Assembly (NCBI GenBank): GCA_964472095.1
Contig: CAYYIV010000015.1
Coordinates: 1 to 64,000, forward strand
Reading direction: 5' to 3'
Origin: Pelagibius sp964472095
GTDB taxonomy: Bacteria > Pseudomonadota > Alphaproteobacteria > Kiloniellales > Kiloniellaceae
DNA length: 64,000 bases
The position numbers were made by a program, and so were the translations under genes. The notes below the pieces were generated by a model. The model saw only the letters and a program-made list of their open reading frames with translations. It had not been told where the DNA came from and searched no databases. Shown here in pieces: positions 34,766 through 43,686 of the stretch. The first letter of the stretch is position 1, and every line of letters starts with the position of its first letter.

Positions 34766-35353
34766 TTATAAGTGCTTTGCGTGGCTATCGCAGCGTTCGA
34801 GAAAGCACCGCTTTGCCTGGCCCGGCGCCCAGGGGACCAGGACAATTCCGTCGAAGCGTCTACTGTGGCCGAACAGGCGGCGTGCCTCGCTGGGAGAGAA
34901 GCCGGCCAGCTGGGTCGCTTCCAGGTAGGCGGCGACGCGGTCGGCGCGCTTGATCAGGACCGTCAGCTCTTCGGACTCTTGCGCCGGCAGGCCGAAGCGC
35001 AGCCGGATCGCCGTCATCAGGCGCTTCTCGAGGATCTTGTAGTCGCTGCCCACCGCGGACTTGAACGGCGTGATGAGGTCGCCGATGACGTATTCCGCCG
35101 CGTCGTGCAGCACCGCGGACAGCCGGTCTGCAGGGGTGAGTTTCGGTTTCATCTGCGCGGCGATGTCGTCGACCAGCAGGCTGTGCTGGGCCACCGAGAA
35201 GGCGGCGTCACCGGAGGTCTGGCCGTTCCAGCGGGCGACCCGGGCCAGGCCGTGGGCGATGTCTTCGATTTCGATGTCGAGCGGCGAGGGGTCGAGCAGG
35301 TCGAGCCGCCGTCCGGAGAGCATGCGCTGCCATGCGCGCTTCGCGTCCTTCAT
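34766..35353 (-). CDS. HD-domain phosphohydrolase (YfbR/5'-nucleotidase-like)
   Basis: A 195-residue metal-dependent phosphohydrolase. Metal ligands are visible in 'VAQHSLLVDDIA' (His) and 'AVLHDAAEYVIGDLITPFK' (His-Asp pair), followed by 'LIKRADRVAAYLEATQLAG' with the final Asp. This is the YfbR-type arrangement of 5'-deoxynucleotidases. A near-perfect Shine-Dalgarno (GGAAGGAGG) sits upstream of ATG 35353. The likely role is nucleotide-pool cleaning; the exact substrate is not certain. Confidence 0.85.
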   Translation of the reverse strand: MKDAKRAWQRMLSGRRLDLLDPSPLDIEIEDIAHGLARVARWNGQTSGDAAFSVAQHSLLVDDIAAQMKPKLTPADRLSAVLHDAAEYVIGDLITPFKSAVGSDYKILEKRLMTAIRLRFGLPAQESEELTVLIKRADRVAAYLEATQLAGFSPSEARRLFGHSRRFDGIVLVPWAPGQAKRCFLERCDSHAKHL

Positions 35354-35470
35354 GCCTGTCCTCCTTCCTTGCCGGGCGCGGATCGTCGTCGGCTAGGGAT
35401 AGGCAGACTGGGCGCTGGACGCAAGCCGTCAGCGCCGATGCAGCGTGGCAAGTTTGGGCAAGGGCGAGGG

Positions 35471-36985
35471 TCAGCCGCCGTTGCTGCGCAGGCCGCCGAG
35501 CAGTTCGGAAAGAGTCCTGTCGAGTTCCTGGGTGTTGCGGGCAACGGTGCCGGAGGCTTCCATCACCTTGTCAACCGACTGGCTGGCGGTGCGCGTGTTG
35601 TCGCGCACCGTCGCCATGGCGGCATTCATTGCCCGGCTGCCGCTGGCGGCATCCTGGATGTTGCGCGAGATGTCGCGCGTCGCTGCATCCTGCTCCTCGA
35701 CGGCACCGGCGATTTTCGTCGAATGCTCGTTGAGCTGATTGATGATGCCGCGGATATCCTTCATGGCGTCGACGGTCATGCGGGTCGAGCCCTGTACCTT
35801 GTCGATGCGCCCGCTGATGTCCTCGGTGGCGCGGGCCGTCTGGGTCGCCAGGGATTTCACCTCGTTGGCGACCACTGCGAAGCCCTTGCCCATCTCGCCG
35901 GCGCGCGCCGCCTCGATGGTGGCGTTGAGCGCGAGGAGGTTGGTCTGCTCCGCGATTTCCGCGATCAGCTCGACGACCTGCGAGATGCCGGCAACCGCCT
36001 CGGCAAGTTCGCTGACCTGCTCGGTGGTGGCATTGGACCTGTCTTCGGCCTTGGCGGCGATTTCGGCCGTCTCCCGCACCCTTGCGGCGATCTCGCTGAC
36101 TGAGGCGGAGAGCTCGCCGACGGCGCCGGCGACGGTATCCATCGCCCCGGCGGTGCTGTCCGCCGTGCCGGCGACCTCGGCGGCGGTGCTCTGGGTTTCT
36201 TCGGCGCGCTGCCGCATGATCTTGGTTTCTCCCTGCATGCCGTCGAGCGACGCGCCGATCTGCGTCACTGCGCCCTTCACGCTGGACTCGAACTTGTCGG
36301 CCAGGGAGAGCAGCAGCTCGCGGCGCTCCTCGGCGGCACGCGCCTGGGTCGCCTGCTGCTCGCGGCTCAGCCTCTCGGTCTCCGCCACCGCTGCTTCTGC
36401 CTTGGAGACCGCCGCGGCGGCGCCCTCGAAGAGGCTGACCAGTTTGTGACTGAGCAGGATCAGTACCACGACCTCAAGCACCACGACGACGGCGTGAAAT
36501 ACCACACGGGCGAAGTTCGCGCCGTCGGGAAACACGGCCCAGGGCATCAGGAAATTGAGGGCGAGGTGATGCACGGCGGTTGCCGCCGCCGCCACCAGGA
36601 TGGTGCGCCAGTCACAGAAGGCGACCAGCATCGCCAGGGCGGCGAAGTAGATCATGTGGAAGTCGATCTGCCAGGGTCCGGCAGCAGCCAGCACCATCAG
36701 CGACACCTGCACTACCGTTGCCACGGCGATGATGTAGCGCGTCAGCGCGGCATCGCCGCCCAGCAGCTTCCAGGCCGAGAAGGCGATGCCGGCGACGACG
36801 ATGGCGGCGACCGTCGGGGTCAGCCAGGCATTGCCGTTAAGCCAGGCGATCGCGGCCGCTGCCGGAACCACCGCAAACAGCAGCAGGCTGGACCACTTGC
36901 TTGCGGTGTTCCTCAGGGCCGTGACGCCGTCGGCGCTGCTGCTTTCGGGGCCGGTCGTCATCGTGGATGCAATCGGTCGCAACAT
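35471..36985 (-). CDS. Methyl-accepting chemotaxis protein with multi-pass membrane sensor
   Basis: A 504-residue chemoreceptor. Residues about 30-195 hold around six membrane helices with almost no periplasmic domain, so sensing is probably inside or within the membrane. A coiled coil follows at about 200-240, then the MA signalling domain with the conserved hairpin tip 'EIAEQTNLLALNATIEAARA'. No HAMP domain is evident. The gene follows the small exported protein at 36996 by 10 bases, and the pair probably forms one operon. No other che genes are nearby. The signal sensed is unknown. Confidence 0.9.
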   Translation of the reverse strand: MLRPIASTMTTGPESSSADGVTALRNTASKWSSLLLFAVVPAAAAIAWLNGNAWLTPTVAAIVVAGIAFSAWKLLGGDAALTRYIIAVATVVQVSLMVLAAAGPWQIDFHMIYFAALAMLVAFCDWRTILVAAAATAVHHLALNFLMPWAVFPDGANFARVVFHAVVVVLEVVVLILLSHKLVSLFEGAAAAVSKAEAAVAETERLSREQQATQARAAEERRELLLSLADKFESSVKGAVTQIGASLDGMQGETKIMRQRAEETQSTAAEVAGTADSTAGAMDTVAGAVGELSASVSEIAARVRETAEIAAKAEDRSNATTEQVSELAEAVAGISQVVELIAEIAEQTNLLALNATIEAARAGEMGKGFAVVANEVKSLATQTARATEDISGRIDKVQGSTRMTVDAMKDIRGIINQLNEHSTKIAGAVEEQDAATRDISRNIQDAASGSRAMNAAMATVRDNTRTASQSVDKVMEASGTVARNTQELDRTLSELLGGLRSNGG

Positions 36986-36995
36986 TTCTCAACCC

Positions 36996-37379
36996 CTAGA
37001 TTTCTGAAGTGATGCGGCCGGCGATCAGGCAGCCGGCGGCAGACAGCGGATCGACCACCAGCCAGGCACCGGCACGCCGCAACCGGCCGGCGAAGCCGCT
37101 TTCGTTGCTGTGGGCGACTATGACGGTTGCCCAGCTGCCCTCTCGGACGATGAAACCGCCCGCTTCGGCGACGGCGGCCAGTGCGGCCGGCCTGTCGGTG
37201 CCCGGTGGGAAGACGGCAGCCAGGGTGCCGCGCTCGGCGCCGGGCAGGTCGGCCACGGCGAAAAGCGGCGTGGTGCTGGCCAGCAGCAGGAGGCCGAATC
37301 CCAGCCCGGTGACCAGGCGGCGTGTTGCCGCTTTTGCAAAGCCGCCCAGTTGTGTCGGGATGCTGGACTGGCTGGACAA
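36996..37379 (-). CDS. Small exported or membrane-anchored protein, unknown function
   Basis: A 127-residue protein. It starts at TTG 37379, which is supported by TAGGAG eight bases upstream. A basic N-terminal stretch leads into a hydrophobic helix ('LGFGLLLLASTTPLFAVA'), which could be a signal peptide or anchor. The remainder is a compact domain of about 85 residues with Ala/Gly-rich helices and two short strands. No family recognised. Its position ten bases before the chemoreceptor start suggests a periplasmic partner of that receptor, which has almost no periplasmic part of its own. That is inference. Confidence 0.65.
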   Translation of the reverse strand: MSSQSSIPTQLGGFAKAATRRLVTGLGFGLLLLASTTPLFAVADLPGAERGTLAAVFPPGTDRPAALAAVAEAGGFIVREGSWATVIVAHSNESGFAGRLRRAGAWLVVDPLSAAGCLIAGRITSEI

Positions 37380-37623
37380 TGTTCGGACTCCTATAATTAC
37401 AGCGAATTAGGCCTGAAAGGCCTTTAGCCAGTGTTAATGCTCACAATTGCGAGCGGGGAATCGCCTGGTGTGACTACCGGAAGAACTTGCGGGGGCAGGA
37501 AAATGAACTCCGGGTGGTATTCTCGCGGCCGGTAGGGTATCTGGCTGCGGCGGGCGGTTGCTTCCGGACCCAAAGCGTGGTGAAAGGCGCGGAAGAGCTC
37601 ATTTTGGGAAATCCCGGCGCGCC

Positions 37624-39156
37624 ATGAGACCCAACGTTCTGCTGATCACGGCCGACCAGTGGCGCGGCGACAGCTTCGGCGCCGCCGGCCATCCCTTGCT
37701 GCGAACGCCGGCCATCGACGCCCTGGCTGCCGCCGGAGTCTGCTTCCTGCAACACTATGCTCAGGCGGCACCCTGCTCACCGGGGCGCGCCTCGCTCTAC
37801 ACCGGCCTCTACCAGATGAACCATCGGGTGCTGCGCAACGGCACACCTTTGGACGCCCGCCACGACAACATCGCCAAGGCACTGGCCCGCGAAGGCTACC
37901 ACCCGACCCTCTTCGGCTATACCGACCAGGCGGTCGACCCGCGCAGCACGACGCCGGACGATCCCCGTCTGACCACCTACGAGGGGGTGCTGCCCGGCTT
38001 CGAGGTGGCGGTGAAGCTGCCCGAGGATAACGCCGCGTGGTTCGCCTGGATGGAGGCACGCGGGCACAGGCTGCCGGCCGACCGCTGGTCGCTGTACTGG
38101 CCAGAAGAGGGCCGGCCCGAGCTGCCGTCGACGGCGCCACCGCGCTACAGCCAGGACGAGACCGAAACCGCCTTCCTGACCGGCGCCTTCCTCGACTGGC
38201 TGCCCGAGCAGCCGAAGGAGGCGCCCTGGTGCGCTCATCTCTCCTTCCTGCGTCCGCACCCGCCCTTCGTGGTGCCGGCGCCGTTCAACACCCTCTACGA
38301 TCCCGCGGCCGGCCCCGCCTTCCGGCGCGCCGAAAGCGCCGCGGCCGAGGCGGCGCAGCATCCCTACCTGCGCTACTGGATGGATACCGCGCTGGCCGGC
38401 TCGTTCTGCCTTGTCGCGCCTGCCGAGCGCCGCGTCGCCGACTGGCCGGATGCCGCCTTCCGCAATGTCCGCGCCACCTACTGGGGCATGATCTCGGAGG
38501 TCGACCGTCAGGTCGGCCGCCTGGTCGCGGGCCTGAAGGCGGCCGGCGCCTGGGACAACACCGTCATCGTGCTGACCTCCGACCATGGCGAGATGATGGG
38601 CGACCACTGGACCCTGGGGAAGTTCGGCTACTTCGATCAGGCCTACCACATTCCTCTCATCGTGCGGGATCCGCGCCACCCCGAGGGTTTCGGCGGCAGG
38701 GTCGCCGCCTTCACCGAGGCGGTCGACGTGGTGCCGACGCTGATCGAGGCGGCGGAGGCAAGCCTGGAGGGGCCTGCCGACGGGCGCGCGCTGACGCCGT
38801 TCCTGCGTGGTGAGACGCCCGCCGGCTGGCGTCGCGAGGCCCACTGGGAGTTCGATTTCCGCGAGGTCCCGAGTGGGACTGCGCAGGCAGCGCTGGACCT
38901 CGACCTCGACGACTGCTCGCTCGCGGTGCTGCGCGGCGAGCGCTACAAGTACGTCCACTTCGCCGGGCTGCCGCCGCTGCTCTTCGACCTCGTCCAGGAT
39001 CCAGAAGAGCTGCACAACCTTGCCGACGACCCCGGCTATCTGGCGGTCCGCCTCGACATGGCCGAGAGGCTGCTGGCCTGGCGCAGCCGCCACCAGGACC
39101 GCCGGCTCACCGGCCTCTCGCTGACCCCCGGCGGCCCTTGCGACGCGCGGGCTTAG
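37624..39156 (+). CDS. Sulfatase-family hydrolase, phosphonate monoester hydrolase/phosphodiesterase-like
   Basis: A 510-residue alkaline-phosphatase-superfamily enzyme. The formylglycine site is 'APCSPGRASLYTG' with nucleophile Cys51; metal ligands include Asp11 ('TADQWRGD') and 'SDHGEMMGDH'. From memory the sequence follows the rhizobial phosphonate monoester hydrolase closely, including 'YQMNHRVLRNGTPLDARH', 'GYTDQAVDPRSTTPDDPR' and 'DFDRDLQDD'-like C-terminal features such as 'YKYVHFAGLPPLLFDL'. It would therefore cleave phosphonate monoesters, phosphodiesters or sulfates. Activity needs a formylglycine-generating enzyme, which is not in this window. Start ATG 37624 begins just before the first strand. 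No signal peptide. Confidence 0.85.
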   Translation: MRPNVLLITADQWRGDSFGAAGHPLLRTPAIDALAAAGVCFLQHYAQAAPCSPGRASLYTGLYQMNHRVLRNGTPLDARHDNIAKALAREGYHPTLFGYTDQAVDPRSTTPDDPRLTTYEGVLPGFEVAVKLPEDNAAWFAWMEARGHRLPADRWSLYWPEEGRPELPSTAPPRYSQDETETAFLTGAFLDWLPEQPKEAPWCAHLSFLRPHPPFVVPAPFNTLYDPAAGPAFRRAESAAAEAAQHPYLRYWMDTALAGSFCLVAPAERRVADWPDAAFRNVRATYWGMISEVDRQVGRLVAGLKAAGAWDNTVIVLTSDHGEMMGDHWTLGKFGYFDQAYHIPLIVRDPRHPEGFGGRVAAFTEAVDVVPTLIEAAEASLEGPADGRALTPFLRGETPAGWRREAHWEFDFREVPSGTAQAALDLDLDDCSLAVLRGERYKYVHFAGLPPLLFDLVQDPEELHNLADDPGYLAVRLDMAERLLAWRSRHQDRRLTGLSLTPGGPCDARA

Positions 39157-39218
39157 GGCTGCGGCCGCGGGGCCGTGACTCTTTCATACGGTGGTGGCAT
39201 CGCTCCGCCGGAGGCGGT

Positions 39219-40127
39219 TCACTCCATCTCAATCCCCATATCGGCGATCAGCTCTTCGCGGTGCGCGAGCGCATTCAAGGCGCGCTTGCCCATCTTTCGT
39301 GCCACGAGATTGAGCAGACCCTCACAAAACACGATGTAGGCGCCCATGCTGTTGCTGAAGAAGCTACTGGCGTGAGGGACGAAGAAGGCGTGGCGTGATG
39401 GGGCCACCAAAGGTGACGCCCTGCTGTCGGTGACCGCTACGACCTCCAGCCCACAGGCGGCTGCGGTCTCCGCGATGTCTGCGATACTTCGAGTATAGGG
39501 CGCGCAGCTCGCCACGACGACCACATCGCCCTTCTCGAGCTGCGCCAGAGCCTCTGCAGCGCCGAGCTGGGACGCGTTGAGGAGCGCGACATCGCTTCTG
39601 AGCATCCCCAGACCATATACGAGGAAGCTTGCGAAGGCGTGGTACTGGCGCACGCCGTGGACTCGCACACGACCGGCATCGGCCAGCAGCGACGCCACTT
39701 CGGTCAGGGTCTCTCCGTCGAGTTGGGCAATGAAACCGTCGATATTCGCCGCTGTCTCGCGCGCCAGACGCTCGAAAATGCCGATGTTCCCATCATCCGT
39801 CGGCATAGCGGACAACAGCCGTCCCGCCTGGCGGCTGTAAAAGTATTGCCTGTCGTCAGTAATGGCTTGGCGGAAGACATTCTGGAAGTCGTTGAAGCCG
39901 GCAAAGCCGAGCTTCTTGGACAGGCGTGTCAGTGTCGAGGCATTGACTGAAAGCTGTTCGCCGAGCTCAGAGATCGTGCGGACCGCCGCCTGCTCAGGGG
40001 CCTCCACCAACTTCGCCAACGCCTCGAGCGCCTTGCTGCCGAGAATGATGTCGGTCTGGTCACGGCTGATGAGGAGCACCAGCTCCCGCAACTCTTCAAT
40101 GCTGCACGGTTTCGCAGTCGCTGTCAT
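39219..40127 (-). CDS. MurR/RpiR-family transcriptional regulator (HTH + SIS)
   Basis: A 302-residue regulator. The N-terminal helix-turn-helix ('ISELGEQLSVNASTLTRLSKKLGF') is the RpiR type, and residues about 125-260 form a SIS sugar-isomerase-fold ligand domain ('VRVHGVRQYHAFASFLVYGL', 'EKGDVVVVASCAPYTRSIADI'). RpiR proteins commonly bind phosphosugars, but relatives next to amino-acid importers respond to nitrogen compounds. It is the last gene of the glnH-glnP-glnQ-amidohydrolase run, 31 bases after the hydrolase, and probably controls that operon. Confidence 0.88.
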   Translation of the reverse strand: MTATAKPCSIEELRELVLLISRDQTDIILGSKALEALAKLVEAPEQAAVRTISELGEQLSVNASTLTRLSKKLGFAGFNDFQNVFRQAITDDRQYFYSRQAGRLLSAMPTDDGNIGIFERLARETAANIDGFIAQLDGETLTEVASLLADAGRVRVHGVRQYHAFASFLVYGLGMLRSDVALLNASQLGAAEALAQLEKGDVVVVASCAPYTRSIADIAETAAACGLEVVAVTDSRASPLVAPSRHAFFVPHASSFFSNSMGAYIVFCEGLLNLVARKMGKRALNALAHREELIADMGIEME

Positions 40128-40158
40128 TTTACCTGCGCAACGCTACCCATCTCGTGAT

Positions 40159-41214
40159 TCAATCGCGCTGAGACGGCACCAATCCCTCGTCCGCCCCAAA
40201 GCGCGCGGGTTGCCCTCGTTTATCATAAACGCGCCAAGCCACCTTGTCCGTTGCAATCTCGAAGACCGCCGTGGCGAGGGTGTTCTCGCCGTCCGGATCG
40301 TCGGGCTGATCGCGATAGACAGGAAGGGCGGGCTTTGCCCTGTCCCATAGGATCGTCAACGGATCGAGGTCGTGCGGTCCGAGGCTGGCGACAATCTCGT
40401 TGGCGCGCGCCTGGCGCGCCCAGGATGACTCGGTGATGACTTGCTCCTCGACGCAGCGGCGCGGGTGGATGAGGTGGTTCGCGTGGCACTGAGGTTGCGT
40501 TATCGTCGTCACCGAGCAGTGGGCGTGTGTGAACTCGACGCTGACGAGCCGCGAATCGCCGGACTGTGCCAGGCTCACGTGAAAGGCGCCGGCTCTTGCG
40601 GCGCCGGAGAGGAGGCGAACGGCCTCATCAATAGTGTCGCAGTCGAGCACCGAGCGGGTAAGAATCATGCGCGGCAGGCCGTGCCCGCCTTGCAGCGACC
40701 GGATATTGTTGACGGTCTGGACGAGGCCTGCCTCCGTCACCGCGAAGCTGTGCCCGGGAAGCGATGCGGGATAGACGAAACTGGAAAACGCCTTGCCCCC
40801 CGCCGAGCGTATCAGTGCAATCGTGCAGCGGCTGCGCAGCCCGGCATGGCCATCCTCGTTGTGCGCCAGCACCGGCCGCTGTCCCGGGCGCTGCACCGTC
40901 GTGCAGCCGTCCGGTGCCATTGCCCAGAGATCTCCGCGGCAGTTCCAGGCGAAGACTTCGTCGAAGGGAAGGTCGAGGCCGGCTGCCAGTCCGAGAAGCT
41001 CCTGCCAATAGCGAGGAAACCGAGCCTCCACCAGGGTCTTTGCCGCCAGCATCCGGGGATCCTGCCGGAACATCATCACGCTTGCCCAGGCGTATGTCCG
41101 CACAAGATAGCTGTTGACGATGTCCATCGAGTGGCGGCCAAGCTGCACGCCGACCTCGTAAGGCGTTCCGGCGATCTCGATGAAGGAAAGCCGGTCGCAA
41201 CCATCAGTTAACAT
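40159..41214 (-). CDS. C45-family Ntn amidohydrolase/acyltransferase (penicillin acyltransferase-like)
   Basis: A 351-residue N-terminal-nucleophile hydrolase. The self-cleavage site is Gly103-Cys104 in 'APDGCTTVQR', the Gly-Cys pattern of acyl-CoA:6-aminopenicillanate acyltransferase relatives. 'AHNEDGHAGLRSRCTIALI' and 'TEAGLVQTVNN' are further family marks. Maturation would free Cys104 as the N-terminal nucleophile of the beta chain. The start at 41214 overlaps the end of the transporter ATPase by 11 bases, so it is coupled to amino-acid import. It probably hydrolyses an N-acyl amino acid or amide brought in by that importer. The exact substrate is unknown. Confidence 0.83.
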   Translation of the reverse strand: MLTDGCDRLSFIEIAGTPYEVGVQLGRHSMDIVNSYLVRTYAWASVMMFRQDPRMLAAKTLVEARFPRYWQELLGLAAGLDLPFDEVFAWNCRGDLWAMAPDGCTTVQRPGQRPVLAHNEDGHAGLRSRCTIALIRSAGGKAFSSFVYPASLPGHSFAVTEAGLVQTVNNIRSLQGGHGLPRMILTRSVLDCDTIDEAVRLLSGAARAGAFHVSLAQSGDSRLVSVEFTHAHCSVTTITQPQCHANHLIHPRRCVEEQVITESSWARQARANEIVASLGPHDLDPLTILWDRAKPALPVYRDQPDDPDGENTLATAVFEIATDKVAWRVYDKRGQPARFGADEGLVPSQRD

Positions 41215-41932
41215 GCTGGAGAAACTCGCGCAGCCTTGGATTCCCAGCACTGGCCAGGAGTTCTGCCGGATTGCCATCGACTGCGATCTTTCCGTCTTCC
41301 ATGAAGATCAGCCGTGTACCGACCTTGCGGGCGAACGCCATCTCATGGGTGACCACGATCATGGTCATGCCTTCCTCGGCGAGGGCCTGCATGACCCTCA
41401 GCACCTCGTGGCGCAACTCCGGGTCCAGCGCCGACGTCGGCTCGTCGAACAGCATCAGCTTCGGCTTGATGGCAAGTGCCCGCGCGATGGCAACGCGCTG
41501 CTGCTGTCCGCCCGACAGTTCGGCAGGATAGTGGTGGCCGCGCTCGGCCAGACCGACCTTGGCGAGCAGCGCCTCTGCCTGTGCGGTCGCCTCGCTGCGG
41601 CTCGCCCCACGCACCCGGCGCGGGCCGAAGGCGACGTTCTCCAGTGCCGTCATCTGCGGAAAGAGATTGAACTGTTGGAAGACCATTCCGGCTTCCTGGC
41701 GAATCAGGCGGATCTTCGAGCTGCCCGCCTTCACGCTGATGCCGTCGACGACGAGGTCGCCGCCGTTGATTTCTTCGAGTGCGTTGATGCAGCGGAGCAG
41801 CGTCGACTTGCCTGAGCCGGAGGGCCCGATCAGCACAACCACTTCGCCGGCATCGATGGAAAGGTCGACCTCCTTCAGCACGACCACGGTGTCGAAGGCC
41901 TTGGTGACCTTGCGGAACTCGACGAGGCTCAT
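41204..41932 (-). CDS. glnQ: Polar amino-acid ABC transporter ATPase, GlnQ type
   Basis: A 242-residue ABC ATPase: Walker A 'GPSGSGKSTLL', Q-loop 'VFQQFNLFPQ', signature 'ELSGGQQQRVAIARAL', Walker B 'LMLFDEPTSALDPE' and the switch His in 'VTHEM'. Length and sequence are those of HisP/GlnQ-type subunits. ATG 41932 overlaps the permease stop by four bases. The symbol follows the GlnH-like binding protein of the same operon; true specificity may have shifted. Confidence 0.9.
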   Translation of the reverse strand: MSLVEFRKVTKAFDTVVVLKEVDLSIDAGEVVVLIGPSGSGKSTLLRCINALEEINGGDLVVDGISVKAGSSKIRLIRQEAGMVFQQFNLFPQMTALENVAFGPRRVRGASRSEATAQAEALLAKVGLAERGHHYPAELSGGQQQRVAIARALAIKPKLMLFDEPTSALDPELRHEVLRVMQALAEEGMTMIVVTHEMAFARKVGTRLIFMEDGKIAVDGNPAELLASAGNPRLREFLQHVN

Positions 41933-42585
41933 AGCATCCGCATCCTCTTCTCCGTGGCGCGCAGAATGAACGTCAATGTGCCGGTCATTATCAGGTAGAG
42001 GATCGCTACGGCGGTCCAGATTTCGACGGCGCGGAAGTTCGCGGCCATGATCTCCTGCCCCTGGCGGGTCAGTTCGCCGACTCCGATGACGATGAAGAGC
42101 GATGTATCTTTGAGACTGACGATGAACTGGTTGCCGAGTGGCGGGATCATGCGGCGGAAGGCGACCGGCCCGATGATGTAGAACAGTACCTTCCACGTCG
42201 GCAGACCAAGTGCCAACCCGGCCTCCCGGAGACCCTTGTGGACGGAGAGAAACGAACCGCGGACGATTTCCGCAATGTACGCGCCGGCGTTGACGACGAT
42301 GGCAGTGATTGCTGCTGTCATTGGATTGACACGGATGTCCGCCACTACCGGCAGCGCGAAGTAGATGAACATTACCTGCACGACGATCGGCGTGCCCCGC
42401 ACGAGTTCGATGTAGACGAAGGCCGTGGCATTCAACAGGGCATTGCCGTAGGCCCGCATGAGGCCGGCAACGAAGCCGACCACAAGGCCACCGACCAAGC
42501 CTGCCAGTGCAATGAGGATCGTCAGGCGCGCGCCGCCAAGCAGCGCGGGCAACGCGTCGACGACGACGGACCAATCAAATTCCAT
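41929..42585 (-). CDS. glnP: Polar amino-acid ABC transporter permease, GlnP type
   Basis: A 218-residue inner-membrane permease with about five hydrophobic helices. It has the family signature 'YIELVRGTPIVVQVMFIYFA' and the ATPase-coupling EAA loop 'GLREAGLALGLPTWKVLFYI' and 'RMIPPLGNQFIVSLKDTSL'. A single permease gene implies a homodimer. It lies between the binding-protein gene (61 bases upstream) and the overlapping ATPase gene. Confidence 0.9.
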   Translation of the reverse strand: MEFDWSVVVDALPALLGGARLTILIALAGLVGGLVVGFVAGLMRAYGNALLNATAFVYIELVRGTPIVVQVMFIYFALPVVADIRVNPMTAAITAIVVNAGAYIAEIVRGSFLSVHKGLREAGLALGLPTWKVLFYIIGPVAFRRMIPPLGNQFIVSLKDTSLFIVIGVGELTRQGQEIMAANFRAVEIWTAVAILYLIMTGTLTFILRATEKRMRML

Positions 42586-42646
42586 GACCGCCTCCGGAAT
42601 ATTGCGTGCCGGGCCAGGCCCGGCACGCAGTGTCAGGGCGTGACGA

Positions 42647-43393
42647 TCAGCTGTTCGGCTCGGTGCCGAACCATTTCTTGTAGATCGCGTTGTAGCGCCC
42701 GTCGGCCTTCATGTTGGCCAGCGCCGTGTTGACCTTGGCGACCAACTCACTGCCCTTGGGAAAGCCGATGCCGTATTCGTGCGCCATCATTTGGGTGCCG
42801 ACGGCCTTGACCTTCCCGCCGCCGGCCGTCGCAACGTAGTAGAGCACGTTCGGCGTGTCGTGCATGGCGGCGTCAACACGACCGGTCTGCAGCTCGAGGT
42901 AGGCGTTGTCGACATTCGGGAACTGGCGCAGCTCGGTCTCGGTGAAATGCTCCTTGGCGTAGTCGGTCGCCGAGGTGCCGGTCTTAACGGCGAGGGTCTT
43001 GCCTTTGAGGTCGTCGGCGCTCTTGATCGTGCTGTCGCTGGGCACCATCAGCAGGAAGCCGCTGTCGTAGTAGCCATCAGAAAAGTCGATGACTTTCTTG
43101 CGCTCGTCCTTGATCGTAATTCCGGCGAGCGCTACATCGACCTGCTTCGTCTGCAGCGCGGGGATGATGCCGTTGAAATCCATCGGTTGAAGCGTGTAAG
43201 TGACGCCGATTTCCTTGGCAATCGCGTCCCACATGTCGATGTCGAAGCCGACGTACTTGTCGCCTTCCTTGAATTCGAACGGAACAAAGGCGGTGTCGGT
43301 CGCGACGATGAGATCCGCCGCGCGACTGGCTTGCGTGGACGCGACCACGGCCGCGGCCGTGACAGCTGTGATCAGAAAATTCCTGAACTTCAT
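42647..43393 (-). CDS. glnH: Periplasmic amino-acid-binding protein, GlnH-like
   Basis: A 248-residue binding protein with a Sec signal peptide cut after 'QASRAA'. The mature sequence follows enterobacterial GlnH very closely from memory: 'LIVATDTAFVPFEFKEGDKY', 'QPMDFNGIIPALQTKQVDVA', 'AGITIKDERKKVIDFSDGYY' and the ending 'YNAIYKKWFGTEP'. The ligand is therefore likely glutamine or a glutamine-like amide. GGGGAG lies upstream of ATG 43393. It is first in the operon with permease, ATPase, C45 hydrolase and RpiR regulator. Confidence 0.92.
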   Translation of the reverse strand: MKFRNFLITAVTAAAVVASTQASRAADLIVATDTAFVPFEFKEGDKYVGFDIDMWDAIAKEIGVTYTLQPMDFNGIIPALQTKQVDVALAGITIKDERKKVIDFSDGYYDSGFLLMVPSDSTIKSADDLKGKTLAVKTGTSATDYAKEHFTETELRQFPNVDNAYLELQTGRVDAAMHDTPNVLYYVATAGGGKVKAVGTQMMAHEYGIGFPKGSELVAKVNTALANMKADGRYNAIYKKWFGTEPNS

Positions 43394-43447
43394 TGCTTGG
43401 CTCCCCTTTATTTGCCGATCGCGAACATCTCCCTATGACGTTACGCG

Positions 43448-43476
43448 AATATAGAGTGCTTTTAAGATATTGTCGC
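43448..43476 (-). promoter_or_regulatory. Candidate promoter for the glnH operon
   Basis: On the minus strand GCGACA (complement of 43471-43476) and TATATT (complement of 43448-43453) are separated by 17 bases, about 55 bases before the glnH start. Spacing is ideal and the -10 box is good; the -35 box matches the consensus only at its last four bases. The surrounding 40 bases are unusually AT-rich for this genome. Confidence 0.4.
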
Positions 43477-43686
43477 CTCCTAAATTTGCGCCATGGCCGA
43501 CGCTGACGGTGCAGCAGGCGGCAATCCGGGCCGGCGAGGGGCGAGATGAGGAGAAAGTGGCGCCGCGGCGGGGCCTCAGCGGCCTCCCGGAAGCCTGCTT
43601 CGGGTCAATCCGCAATCTGCACAACGCGGTCTGAGGCTTGCGCGGATCGCAATGAACGCTTCGCGGAGTGAGATTTCGGCGGGCGG

